A DNA stretch of 39,683 bases, taken from positions 1 to 39,683 of the forward strand of contig JAGWXD010000029.1 of assembly GCA_018970085.1 (NCBI GenBank). The letters are read 5' to 3'. The notes beneath the pieces were generated by a model. That model saw only the letters and a list, made by a program, of their open reading frames with translations. It had not been told where the DNA came from and did not search any database. How positions within the stretch are numbered: position 1 is the first letter of the stretch; each line of letters opens with the position of its first letter. Shown here piece by piece: positions 16,845 to 23,865 of this stretch. Both the position numbers and the translations under genes were made by a program. This DNA comes from Cyanobacteria bacterium REEB459. GTDB taxonomy: Bacteria; Cyanobacteriota; Cyanobacteriia; Phormidesmidales; Phormidesmidaceae.

Positions 16845-18485
16845 CTACACCACATTTAACAGTGGCAGTTCAAAGGAGGCCAGGGCCAGGGCCGCCCCTG
16901 AAAACCGGGTGAGTACCTGTAGCCGATACATACCGGTCTCCAGGGTCTGGTTAAACAGGGTGGTGCGGTAGGCTAAACAGCCCGGGGTCAGAGGGACGGG
17001 GCAGGTTTTCCCCAATTCTAGCCATTGGCTGCGGGCTCGGTTTTGAGCAAATACCTGCACCCTGTAGAGCACCTGATCCAGACTGGGATGTTCGAGGGGT
17101 TCCCCCAGTAAACGAAAGGCCACCTCAATGGCAAAGGGCTGGTGACCCACCAGGGAGCCCATTTCCAGGTATTTAGACGAAGGGGGGCTAAGGGGGTTGA
17201 TCACCAGGGAATTGCCCGGACGGGCTGGGTCCCCAATCATCAGTTGCTCTAGCTGTAAATTCAGGGGTAGGGGCGGGGTATCTGGCAGGGGAGATTGAGT
17301 CAATCTGGGGGGCTGGGGGTCAGGGGAGATCGCCGGTAGAACTGCGGTGGCAAGGGTGGCGGGGGCGCCAGCGAAGGCGGGGGGTAGGGGGGTTTTCTTG
17401 GTTGCCTTCAGGTGCCGCCGCAGCCATTGCTTCACCTTTTGATCGGGCAGACCGGTCCACACCTCATCGGTCAAGTTATCCGCCTGGCGCAGCAGGGTTC
17501 TGTACTCTAGCCTGGCCTGGGTGGGTCTGGCCTGCACCTCGATCGCCAGGTACTTTAACCGTTGCCAGGGCATCTCCTGCGGGTCTGGATCCTCTAATTC
17601 TGGGGCATCCCCTGGGAGAGGATCAGGCCCGGCGGCGGCCGCCGCCGGGAGGGGGTCATCGCTGGGCGGAGCTGGATCGGGGGGCGTCGGTTGAGGGCGG
17701 CTGTCCTCAACCGGCGGATCGGGGGGAGAGGGAAACATGGATAGGGTTGCCCCATCCGCCGCTGCCGCAGTGGGCTGGGGCTGGGGGGCTGGGCCAGTCT
17801 TCGGGCTGGCGACCGACTCAGTCAGGGGCTTGAGCCCATCTAAAAAGTTTTGGTACTCCGCCTCCATCAGGGCTTGAAAGCAGGGATAGCGATCGGCCCC
17901 TCCCAGATAATCCGCCAGAAACCAGGCCTCCCACTCCCCCGCCGCTGTTACCGCCTGGGGATTGAGCAAATAAATCGAGTCCAACCCCACGTCACTGATT
18001 TCCAGGGCGGTCGGCAGGTACTCCAGTCTCAGCCTGGTGGGGTCCTGATCTTCGCCGTAAACGTAGTACTCCTCGTCGCTGATGCCCACCGGCTGCCAGG
18101 CATCGTCCAGGTCGTCCAGGCTGTCCTCCGGGCTCAGGGGGGTTAGATCCTGGCCATTGCAGAAGCTTTTAATCCACTGGGGGTGGCGGGCGATGAAGCG
18201 ATCGATGGCCTCGCAGGACCACAGCCGATGGTTAGAGCCATCCCCTGGCTTCGCGGTCAGTCGCCAACCGTTGCTGACCTGCAGAAAGGCCCGATAGGAG
18301 GGGGGCAGCCTTACCCCCAGGCGGGTTTCCGTTCGCTGCAGATCCGCCTCACTAGCGCCGGGGTAGCCCAGCCAGCCGGATTCAATCACCTCCGGGGGTA
18401 GCAGCTGGCGATCGGCCTCATCCATAGATGCCAGGATGGCCTGGCTCCATTGCCTCAAAAAAACGTTCCAGTCAAATGCACCCAT
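16845..18485 (-). CDS. SMI1/KNR4 (SUKH) domain protein fused to the shared beta-module
   Basis: Multidomain protein of 546 residues. Residues about 30-190 are an SMI1/KNR4 (SUKH-superfamily) domain: WLGYPGASEADLQRTETRLG, then the signature RLPPSYRAFLQVSNGW, and later GISDEEYYVYG. This superfamily includes toxin-immunity proteins and scaffold proteins. Residues about 215-300 are Pro/Asp/Ala-rich linker; about 300-370 form a charged helical segment (RLKYLAIEVQARPTQARLEY, then QKVKQWLRRHLKATKK). A second Pro-rich linker leads to the C-terminal module (about 410-546): PFAIEVAFRLLG, VLYRVQVFAQ, LELGKTCPVPLTPGCLAYRT, LETGMYRLQVLTRFSG, FELPLLNVV, matching the neighbouring proteins strand by strand. 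No toxin gene is adjacent, so an immunity role is not supported; a soluble adaptor that joins different module-bearing proteins is an alternative. Start at ATG 18485. Confidence 0.8.
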   Translation of the reverse strand: MGAFDWNVFLRQWSQAILASMDEADRQLLPPEVIESGWLGYPGASEADLQRTETRLGVRLPPSYRAFLQVSNGWRLTAKPGDGSNHRLWSCEAIDRFIARHPQWIKSFCNGQDLTPLSPEDSLDDLDDAWQPVGISDEEYYVYGEDQDPTRLRLEYLPTALEISDVGLDSIYLLNPQAVTAAGEWEAWFLADYLGGADRYPCFQALMEAEYQNFLDGLKPLTESVASPKTGPAPQPQPTAAAADGATLSMFPSPPDPPVEDSRPQPTPPDPAPPSDDPLPAAAAAGPDPLPGDAPELEDPDPQEMPWQRLKYLAIEVQARPTQARLEYRTLLRQADNLTDEVWTGLPDQKVKQWLRRHLKATKKTPLPPAFAGAPATLATAVLPAISPDPQPPRLTQSPLPDTPPLPLNLQLEQLMIGDPARPGNSLVINPLSPPSSKYLEMGSLVGHQPFAIEVAFRLLGEPLEHPSLDQVLYRVQVFAQNRARSQWLELGKTCPVPLTPGCLAYRTTLFNQTLETGMYRLQVLTRFSGAALALASFELPLLNVV

Positions 18486-18548
18486 GACGATTTACTCTCC
18501 GGACATCAAGCCTAGAAACCCCTGACGTAAAATATCTTAATGCAATTG

Positions 18549-19178
18549 TTAAATAACCTGTAAATTAGGCCCTTGCCATAAGCTGAGGGGAATAGAACCG
18601 TTGAGTGACAGAATGAAAACCTCTACTTGGTATTGCCCCGAGGATAGGGAAAGACTCTCTAACGGAGCAATGTAGTAATAGTCTGGGTCAGGGTCTGCGA
18701 AATTTAAGACTTCACTTTTAACCAATCTCTCCTCACGGGTGACTAGATTATGAAATCTAGCGTAAATCTGATAGCTGAGCTGCTTCTCACTCAGGTGGTT
18801 TACTGCGAGGTTAGCCAAGCTGAAGATCACTTCTCCTGAATCCAGCAGATCACCCTCGATCACCGGATTGGATAGGGCACTAGCTTGAGTGATGATAAGG
18901 TCGGGAAAGTTTTGATCAGAGTTGAACAGTCGTAACCCTTTAATCTGATAGAAGTGATTCTTGCCTGCCGTCGAACCCTGGTCCGGTTCGTTATCTAATA
19001 GGGCTCTGATCCGACTGAGAACCCCAGTATCTATCCGCTGCTGACCCTGACTCTTTTTAATCTTGGTTACTAAGGGAAGTTCCTGTGAATCCGGAGCTTC
19101 CCTGTCTTCCTCAGGATTTAGTCGGTTTCTATTCTCTAAATCTTGGCTTTCATGGGTTTTGTTCGACTGCTTATCCAT
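18549..19178 (-). CDS. Unknown protein with C-terminal beta-module
   Basis: Protein of 209 residues. The first 75 residues are polar and charged (DKQSNKTHESQDLENRNRLN and following), probably disordered, with a KIKKSQGQQRIDTG patch. From about residue 85 the protein becomes all-beta: GLRLFNSDQNFPDLIITQAS, GEVIFSLANLAV, LSYQIYARFHN, YYYIAPLESLSLSSGQYQVEV and PLSLWQGPNLQVI, in the same order as the module in the 15560, 16845 and 19589 genes. DNA here is clearly more AT-rich than the genes on either side of the cluster. No enzyme motif, signal peptide or membrane span. It is 63 bases upstream of the SMI1/KNR4 fusion gene, likely the same transcript. Confidence 0.65.
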   Translation of the reverse strand: MDKQSNKTHESQDLENRNRLNPEEDREAPDSQELPLVTKIKKSQGQQRIDTGVLSRIRALLDNEPDQGSTAGKNHFYQIKGLRLFNSDQNFPDLIITQASALSNPVIEGDLLDSGEVIFSLANLAVNHLSEKQLSYQIYARFHNLVTREERLVKSEVLNFADPDPDYYYIAPLESLSLSSGQYQVEVFILSLNGSIPLSLWQGPNLQVI

Positions 19179-19588
19179 GGTATTTACCCCCCGATCCAGA
19201 TGGCAACTCTCTGGGTAGTAGTTGATAGGTCATAGAACATAACCGATTGATGGGAGAAACTGCCTTAAAAGGCGTTTGAAAAGTTGTATAGAGTAGCTTT
19301 GAACTATCCTGAGCACAGAGAAGTTACTATGCGGAAATAACGGTTTTCAAGATAATGGTTACCCGTATAGGTAGCTTTTACTTCTCGATCTGATCCCTTT
19401 AAGACAACCTCTTAAGTCCTAACTCCTCTAACTTCAATAACATGCTTACAATAAATATTGTTAGAAGACTAAGTAAGATGAGGGGGCCTTGAGAACCCCT
19501 TCTCCTTAAGGAGAAGGGGTGGCGAGATGAGAGGAAAGAAATGACTTTGTGATCTACTTAATTCCCCCACCTCAGGTATCAGGTATTA
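19179..19588. other. AT-rich intergenic stretch
   Basis: No gene is supported. The stretch has low GC, many short runs of A/T (for example ATAAATATTGTTAGAAG near 19451), and holds the 26-bp palindrome listed separately. Its right end follows the stop of the 19589 gene and its left end must carry any promoter of the 18549 gene. Confidence 0.5.
19495..19520. repeat. Perfect 26-bp palindrome
   Basis: ACCCCTTCTCCTT at 19495-19507 is followed directly by its exact reverse complement AAGGAGAAGGGGT, with no loop. On the minus strand it lies about 70 bases after the stop of the 19589 gene, so it may terminate or protect that message; no T-run follows. Similar C-rich/G-rich palindromes occur as dispersed repeats in cyanobacterial genomes, so a repetitive element is equally possible. 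Confidence 0.75.
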
Positions 19589-20017
19589 CTAGGCACCTGC
19601 GGAAACTTGAATAAACGTGTCTTGTTTGAATCCAACCCACGTAGGAAAGGCTGGAATTCGAACGGTAGCGGCAACTTGGTAAAGACCTTCAGGTAAGGCA
19701 AGCGGACTACCAGCAGGCACCGATAGAGTTTGCGTATACACATGTTTACCTGGTACAAGGTCGCCACCAATAGTAGCGAGTGTGCCCTCAGGAGCTCCAC
19801 CAATTGATTCGTAGTAGACGGTGACAATATATGGCAACTTTAGGCCCGTCATTCCAGTCCACCAAGCCCCAAAAATTGGGTCCGCCGGATCACCCTTAAA
19901 GTCAACGGTAATAGTGAAGCCTCGCCCTACGCCAATAATATTAGGAGGCGCAACCCCACCTACTTCAGTAAACGTAACCCCAGTAACATCAAATGCACCA
20001 GCAGGTTGTCCAGACAT
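19589..20017 (-). CDS. Unknown protein, stand-alone copy of the shared beta-module
   Basis: Protein of 142 residues, no signal peptide, no membrane span. It is nearly all one predicted beta-sandwich: first strand AFDVTGVTFTEV, then GFTITVDFKG, YIVTVYYESIGG, a Gly-rich loop TLATIGGDLVPGKHVYTQTL, ALPEGLYQVAATVRI, and a last strand FKQDTFIQV. It is the cleanest copy of the module found in three downstream proteins. On the minus strand, 'aaggagcaaaatt' gives an AGGAG about seven bases before ATG 20017, a good ribosome binding site that fixes the start. It is first in the minus-strand run and faces the roughly 1-kb leader before the LuxR-type regulator. Function unknown. Confidence 0.75.
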   Translation of the reverse strand: MSGQPAGAFDVTGVTFTEVGGVAPPNIIGVGRGFTITVDFKGDPADPIFGAWWTGMTGLKLPYIVTVYYESIGGAPEGTLATIGGDLVPGKHVYTQTLSVPAGSPLALPEGLYQVAATVRIPAFPTWVGFKQDTFIQVSAGA

Positions 20018-20997
20018 AATTTTGCTCCTTGTGGTTTTCCAAAGGGTTAGTCAATAATCAGAGATGGCTTTTATCAGCAAGGATTGGGTGAACTCCACTT
20101 TGATTGGGTCACTCAAGATATTGGGAAGGCTATATAGGAATCCGTTTACCTTTGTTGTTCCTTGCTTGCCACACTTCGATAATCGCAGGGATTTCCCTGG
20201 GCCGCGTACTCATCCGAGGGCTATTTCTACCCTTCTCGCCCCCAACGCCACGCAAATCAACCGCCTGGGCTGACCCAAGGGGGAATCCGCCCGCCTCAGC
20301 AACCCCAACCCTATTGCGAAGTATTACGGAGTGAGGCGTTTCTGCCACTCTGGAGGATTTTTCTGCATAGTACTTAACAGAGGCCCGGCCTGCATTACTC
20401 ATGGCGGGAGTAGTACTGGTTGGAGTAGTCTGACTCTAAGGCAAACCGCCAGCTGATTAACTAATTAAGACTGTGTCAGTCACCCCAGAGAACTACAATT
20501 GCTTGAGTAGCTACTGCTATCTTTAAATTAAGCGATGACTCCTATCTACCGCCGCATCTACCCGCAGGTAATGCCTCACACCACAGAGGTGATAGAACCG
20601 TAATTTCTCGAACCCTATAGCCGTTGACTGAATATTTAAGTATGCCTGAGCATATACGGAAAAATAATGGTTTGATTAGTAACTATGACAAAGGCTAGAA
20701 GATCAGTAGATTTGCGAGACTACCTTTCTGATTCCACGAGTAAAAAGATACAAAATTCTCTTAAGTGTATTAAGAGTAGCGATTGTTGCGTTTTTAGGCG
20801 TATTTTCTTCCTTTGGTATTTAGGCTAAAAATTAATACTATCTGTAAAATACTGTGTTGCTTATCAAGAATGGAGGATCAGGAGTAGCTTTCGTCACTCC
20901 AGTTGCTCCGTAGCAGACAAGTTATTCGAATTACTGATTTTATCTACGCCAGCCATGGTGATTAGGTTTTCCCATCAATCAGGATCGGTGTGTAATC
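20018..20997. other. Gene-poor 980-base spacer with a possible decayed repeat or RNA element
   Basis: No frame here is convincing. The left half (about 20130-20405) is GC-richer than the rest and has overlapping frames on both strands: on -, a 90-residue frame beginning MSNAGRASVKYYAEKSSRVA; on +, a frame ending LLRSITE then a stop, with in-frame continuation GVSATLEDFSA. I have an uncertain memory of similar translated scraps in other cyanobacterial genomes, which would suggest a repeated element or structured RNA rather than a protein. The right half (20406-20997) is AT-rich and holds only short A/T tracts; promoters for the genes on both sides must lie here. Confidence 0.45.
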
Positions 20998-21651
20998 ATG
21001 TTATTTATTCGAGTACCCGTAGAAGATCTCACTAAGGTAACGACTTTTTCCGGAGCTGGGTTTGAGACCGGCAACAAAAATCAGGTGGATATTCAAGACC
21101 CTGTAGTGGAAGAAGCCCTGACCAAATTAACTAATGGGATTTTAATTATTACCGAAGGCAAGCAGGTGCTCTACGCTAACGACTGCGCCTGTCGGATTCT
21201 GCGCCAGATTAGTCAGGAGCGCAATGCCCCGGAGGCGATTCCTACGGAGATCAGCTATCTATGCAACTCAGCAGCGGATGCACGGCGACGGTTTCCAGAA
21301 CAACACTGGATTATTAAAACGAAGATTTGCATTAGTAGTTCAATCGCCTTTACGGTTACAGCCCGTTACATGAAGCTTGATACCCTGAACAAGTACTGCA
21401 TCGTGCTGGAACTTAAAGACCAATATCAGTTAATCAAGGGAATCGCTATGGAAGAAGCCCAGCACTATGGGCTTACCGATCGCGAAACCGAGATCTGGAC
21501 GCTACAGCGGGCTAACTATACCTACAAGCAAATTGCCGATGAGCTGTTTATTGCCCCCAACACGGTCAAAAAGCACATGCAGAATATTCATCTTAAACAA
21601 AAAGGTTTCGCTGCGCCTACCATGGGTCGAAACAGTCTGGCTGAAAGATAG
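20998..21651 (+). CDS. LuxR-type transcriptional regulator with N-terminal PAS-like domain
   Basis: DNA-binding regulator of 217 residues. The C-terminal helix-turn-helix (about 155-205) is of the LuxR/GerE type: YGLTDRETEIWTLQR, YTYKQIADELFIAPNTVKKH, MQNIHLKQKG. Residues about 35-145 resemble a PAS-like sensor: TNGILIITEGKQVLYANDCACRILRQI (strand, turn, the ANdaa helix) and FTVTARYMKLDTLNKYCIVLELKD. There is no phosphoacceptor receiver domain, so it is not a classical response regulator; the signal is unknown. This layout occurs widely in cyanobacteria. The start at ATG 20998 lacks an obvious ribosome binding site; the next in-frame ATG is far inside. Placed divergent to, and 980 bases from, the beta-module cluster, it is a plausible but unproven controller of it. 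Confidence 0.85.
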   Translation: MLFIRVPVEDLTKVTTFSGAGFETGNKNQVDIQDPVVEEALTKLTNGILIITEGKQVLYANDCACRILRQISQERNAPEAIPTEISYLCNSAADARRRFPEQHWIIKTKICISSSIAFTVTARYMKLDTLNKYCIVLELKDQYQLIKGIAMEEAQHYGLTDRETEIWTLQRANYTYKQIADELFIAPNTVKKHMQNIHLKQKGFAAPTMGRNSLAER

Positions 21652-21802
21652 GCGCTGCTGGGCTGAACTGGAGGCAGGTAGCCCCAAGGGTAGAGCCTGG
21701 CGTAGCGGTTGTACTGCCACCAATGGGGGTACCAGACTGCCCCCAGTTGACTCGGCCTGGGCCAGGGGCTTTGGAGCAGAGCTATATTAAGATGATAGGG
21801 TT

Positions 21803-21840
21803 GGTTTTCCGAGGGTTGGCGAACCGCCCACGGAAACCCC
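21803..21840. promoter_or_regulatory. Nested hairpin upstream of the lipoprotein gene
   Basis: GGTTTTCCG (21803-21811) pairs with CGGAAACC (21831-21838) with one bulged T, and inside it GGTT-GGCG-AACC (21814-21825) forms a second small stem. It ends about 28 bases before the lipoprotein ATG and about 150 bases after the LuxR gene. It could be a 3' end of the regulator transcript or a leader structure; TATATT at 21783 is a possible -10. Confidence 0.35.
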
Positions 21841-21867
21841 TGTTACCTTTGTTCTTCTCCATCCCCT

Positions 21868-22104
21868 ATGCAGTCTAAAACCGTCGCTCTATTTCTTAGC
21901 CTGGGTCTAACCTCTACCCTGGCCGCCTGTGGTGCCCCTAGCAACCAGGGTAGCCAGACTCCTCCCGCTGCTAACCCGGCTGCCCCTGGCTACCAAAAAC
22001 CCACCCCTACTCCCCCGACAACCGACGCCCAGGGCAAAGATAGTAAACCTAAGACTCCCAGCCAGTCTAAGGAAGGGGGCGAGGGAGGAGAATCGGGTAC
22101 CTAG
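21868..22104 (+). CDS. Small predicted lipoprotein, Pro/Thr/Lys-rich
   Basis: Protein of 78 residues with a short signal sequence (QSKTVALFLSLGLTSTLAAC) ending in a lipobox LAAC, with Cys21 the predicted lipidation site followed by GAPSNQ. The rest is low-complexity Pro/Thr/Gln/Lys/Gly and probably an unstructured tether; the end KEGGEGGESG is Glu/Gly-rich. Such small lipoproteins are common and usually of unknown function. Anchoring would need Lgt/Lsp and possibly Lnt, and lnt is encoded 4 kb downstream at 26151. No clear ribosome binding site. Confidence 0.7.
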   Translation: MQSKTVALFLSLGLTSTLAACGAPSNQGSQTPPAANPAAPGYQKPTPTPPTTDAQGKDSKPKTPSQSKEGGEGGESGT

Positions 22105-22209
22105 GCAGGTGAGTCTAATCTCTCAGTAGTCCCAACCCATCCTAGTTGACTGGGTGCTGCAGTCTAGTGCTGGCCTGGTAGCGTTTTTCTGGTGATGCTA
22201 AGGCCGCCC

Positions 22210-23031
22210 CTAAAGGACTTTGTCCAGGCCGTAGATTAAGGACTTGAGGGCCATGACCCGACGAATGCACAGTAACACACCCGGCATAAAGCTAGCCCGA
22301 TCGCTGGTGTCGTGGCGCAGGGTATAGAGTTGACCCGGTGCCCCAAATAGGATTTCTTGGTGGGCGATTAACCCTGGCAACCGCACACTATGGATATGAA
22401 TACCCTCCGCTGTTTGGCCTCCCCGGGCGCCGCTGAGGGTCTCAGTTTCGCTCACCAGGGATGGGTTAAAGTTTTTGTGAGTTTGGGCCAGCATTTGAGC
22501 GGTTTGCACCGCCGTTCCACTGGGGGCATCAGCCTTTTGGTTATGATGCAGTTCGATGATCTCTACATGGTCAAAGTACTGGGCGGCCTGCTGGGCGGCC
22601 TGTTGCATCAAGACTACCCCAATGGAAAAATTAGGCACCACCAGGCAACCCGTGCTGGCTTTATCGGCAAATTCCGCCAGGTCTAGAATTTGGCTGGTGC
22701 TGAGACCCGTAGTCCCAACCACAGGCCGCACGCCATAGGCGATCGCAGCTCGTACTGATTCATACACGCTATCGGGATGGGTGAAATCAACCATCACCGC
22801 CAGCCCCTGGCTTTGGGCCATCACCAGGGTGGCTTCGAGGTCACTCATCACCGGCACTTCCAGAGGTTGGTAGCCAATCACGGTGCCAATATCCTCCCCC
22901 ACCAGTTCAGGCTTTTTATCAATCGCCCCCACCAGCATCATGTCTTCAGCCTGGGCCACCGCCTTGATCACCTGCTGGCCCATTTTGCCGCAGGCACCGT
23001 TGACCACAACGGGAATCGGAGTTGGAGTCAT
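22210..23031 (-). CDS. dapB: 4-hydroxy-tetrahydrodipicolinate reductase
   Basis: NAD(P)H-dependent second step of the diaminopimelate/lysine pathway after dihydrodipicolinate synthase, 273 residues, cytoplasmic. Rossmann motif GACGKMG (12-18), then [17 protein letters not shown] and [11 protein letters not shown]; the catalytic/substrate-binding segment is [15 protein letters not shown] (160-174) with His162/His163 and Lys166. The C-terminal [31 protein letters not shown] (within it [16 protein letters not shown]) is normal. The ATG at 23031 shares its A with the stop TAA of ilvH (TAATG), so translation is probably coupled. Confidence 0.97.
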   Translation of the reverse strand: MTPTPIPVVVNGACGKMGQQVIKAVAQAEDMMLVGAIDKKPELVGEDIGTVIGYQPLEVPVMSDLEATLVMAQSQGLAVMVDFTHPDSVYESVRAAIAYGVRPVVGTTGLSTSQILDLAEFADKASTGCLVVPNFSIGVVLMQQAAQQAAQYFDHVEIIELHHNQKADAPSGTAVQTAQMLAQTHKNFNPSLVSETETLSGARGGQTAEGIHIHSVRLPGLIAHQEILFGAPGQLYTLRHDTSDRASFMPGVLLCIRRVMALKSLIYGLDKVL

Positions 23032-23597
23032 TAGAGTTTCCGTTCCAGGGACTTCAAATATTCGGTATTGACTCCAGACTCACGGGGCAGGGCAATTTTA
23101 CCCGTACGGGCTACCTCCCGTAAACCAAAGCGACTCAACACCTGCACAATGGCCACCATTTTGCCGGGGTCACCCACCACCTCCAGGGTCAGGGAATCCT
23201 CCGACACATCCACCACCCGAGCCCTAAAAATTTGGGCCAGGTCAATAATTTCAGCCCGATTAAGGCTGGTAGCATTGACCTTCAGCAGCATCAGTTCCCG
23301 CTCCACGCAGGGAACATAGGTGAGGTCATTGACCTTAATCACATTGATCAACTTGTAGAGCTGTTTTGTCAGTTGTTCAATCACCTGTTCATCCCCCGGT
23401 ACCACCATGGTAATACGAGAAATACCAGGATTTTCTGTGGGCCCCACCGCTAGACTTTCGATATTAAAGCCCCGGCGGGCAAACAAACCGGCAATGCGGG
23501 TTAGGACCCCAGCCTCGTCTTCAACCAGCACCGCCAGGGTATGCTTGATGGTTTGGGGAACAGCAGTCGGAGTCGGCAAGGCGGCGGTATTCACCAT
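23031..23597 (-). CDS. ilvH: Acetolactate synthase small (regulatory) subunit
   Basis: Regulatory subunit of acetohydroxyacid synthase for branched-chain amino acid synthesis; it gives valine feedback control to the large subunit. An N-terminal ACT domain is clear: [48 protein letters not shown]. The second half ([50 protein letters not shown]) matches the C-terminal domain. ATG 23597 (residue 20 of the longest frame) is preferred over 23654 because the extra residues are Pro/Phe-rich and not family-like; the product is then 188 residues. It overlaps dapB by one base, forming a two-gene unit; the large subunit ilvB is not in the window. Confidence 0.95.
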   Translation of the reverse strand: MVNTAALPTPTAVPQTIKHTLAVLVEDEAGVLTRIAGLFARRGFNIESLAVGPTENPGISRITMVVPGDEQVIEQLTKQLYKLINVIKVNDLTYVPCVERELMLLKVNATSLNRAEIIDLAQIFRARVVDVSEDSLTLEVVGDPGKMVAIVQVLSRFGLREVARTGKIALPRESGVNTEYLKSLERKL

Positions 23598-23865
23598 AGA
23601 CTTCAAGGGGAAAGGGAAGGGCATCAGGGGGGTTGGGGCTGCGGGGAATGCCAAAGGGCGTAGTCGCTAGAGCGATCGCTAAAGCTAGCAGGTCGTAACC
23701 AGACCCCCTTGGAAACCTCAGGGCTGGGTCAGGTTTAGCCCCGCCACCGCCCTTGCTTCCGCGAGCTGTACCATACTCTATCTATACCATCAGGGTAGGC
23801 TCAGGCTGCAAGAATGTAATTAAAAATGTAACTAAACAGTTCTACCTTGCCCCTGGCCAGATTAG

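Noticed and set aside
19650-19680. GTTCGAATTCC on the minus strand as a tRNA T-arm
   Set aside because: It lies inside the 19589-20017 gene and no acceptor or anticodon stems can be formed around it.
20130-20402. Minus-strand frame of 90 residues in the gene-poor spacer
   Set aside because: No ribosome binding site, no ordered structure, and competing frames on the other strand; kept only as a possible repeat or RNA, not a protein.
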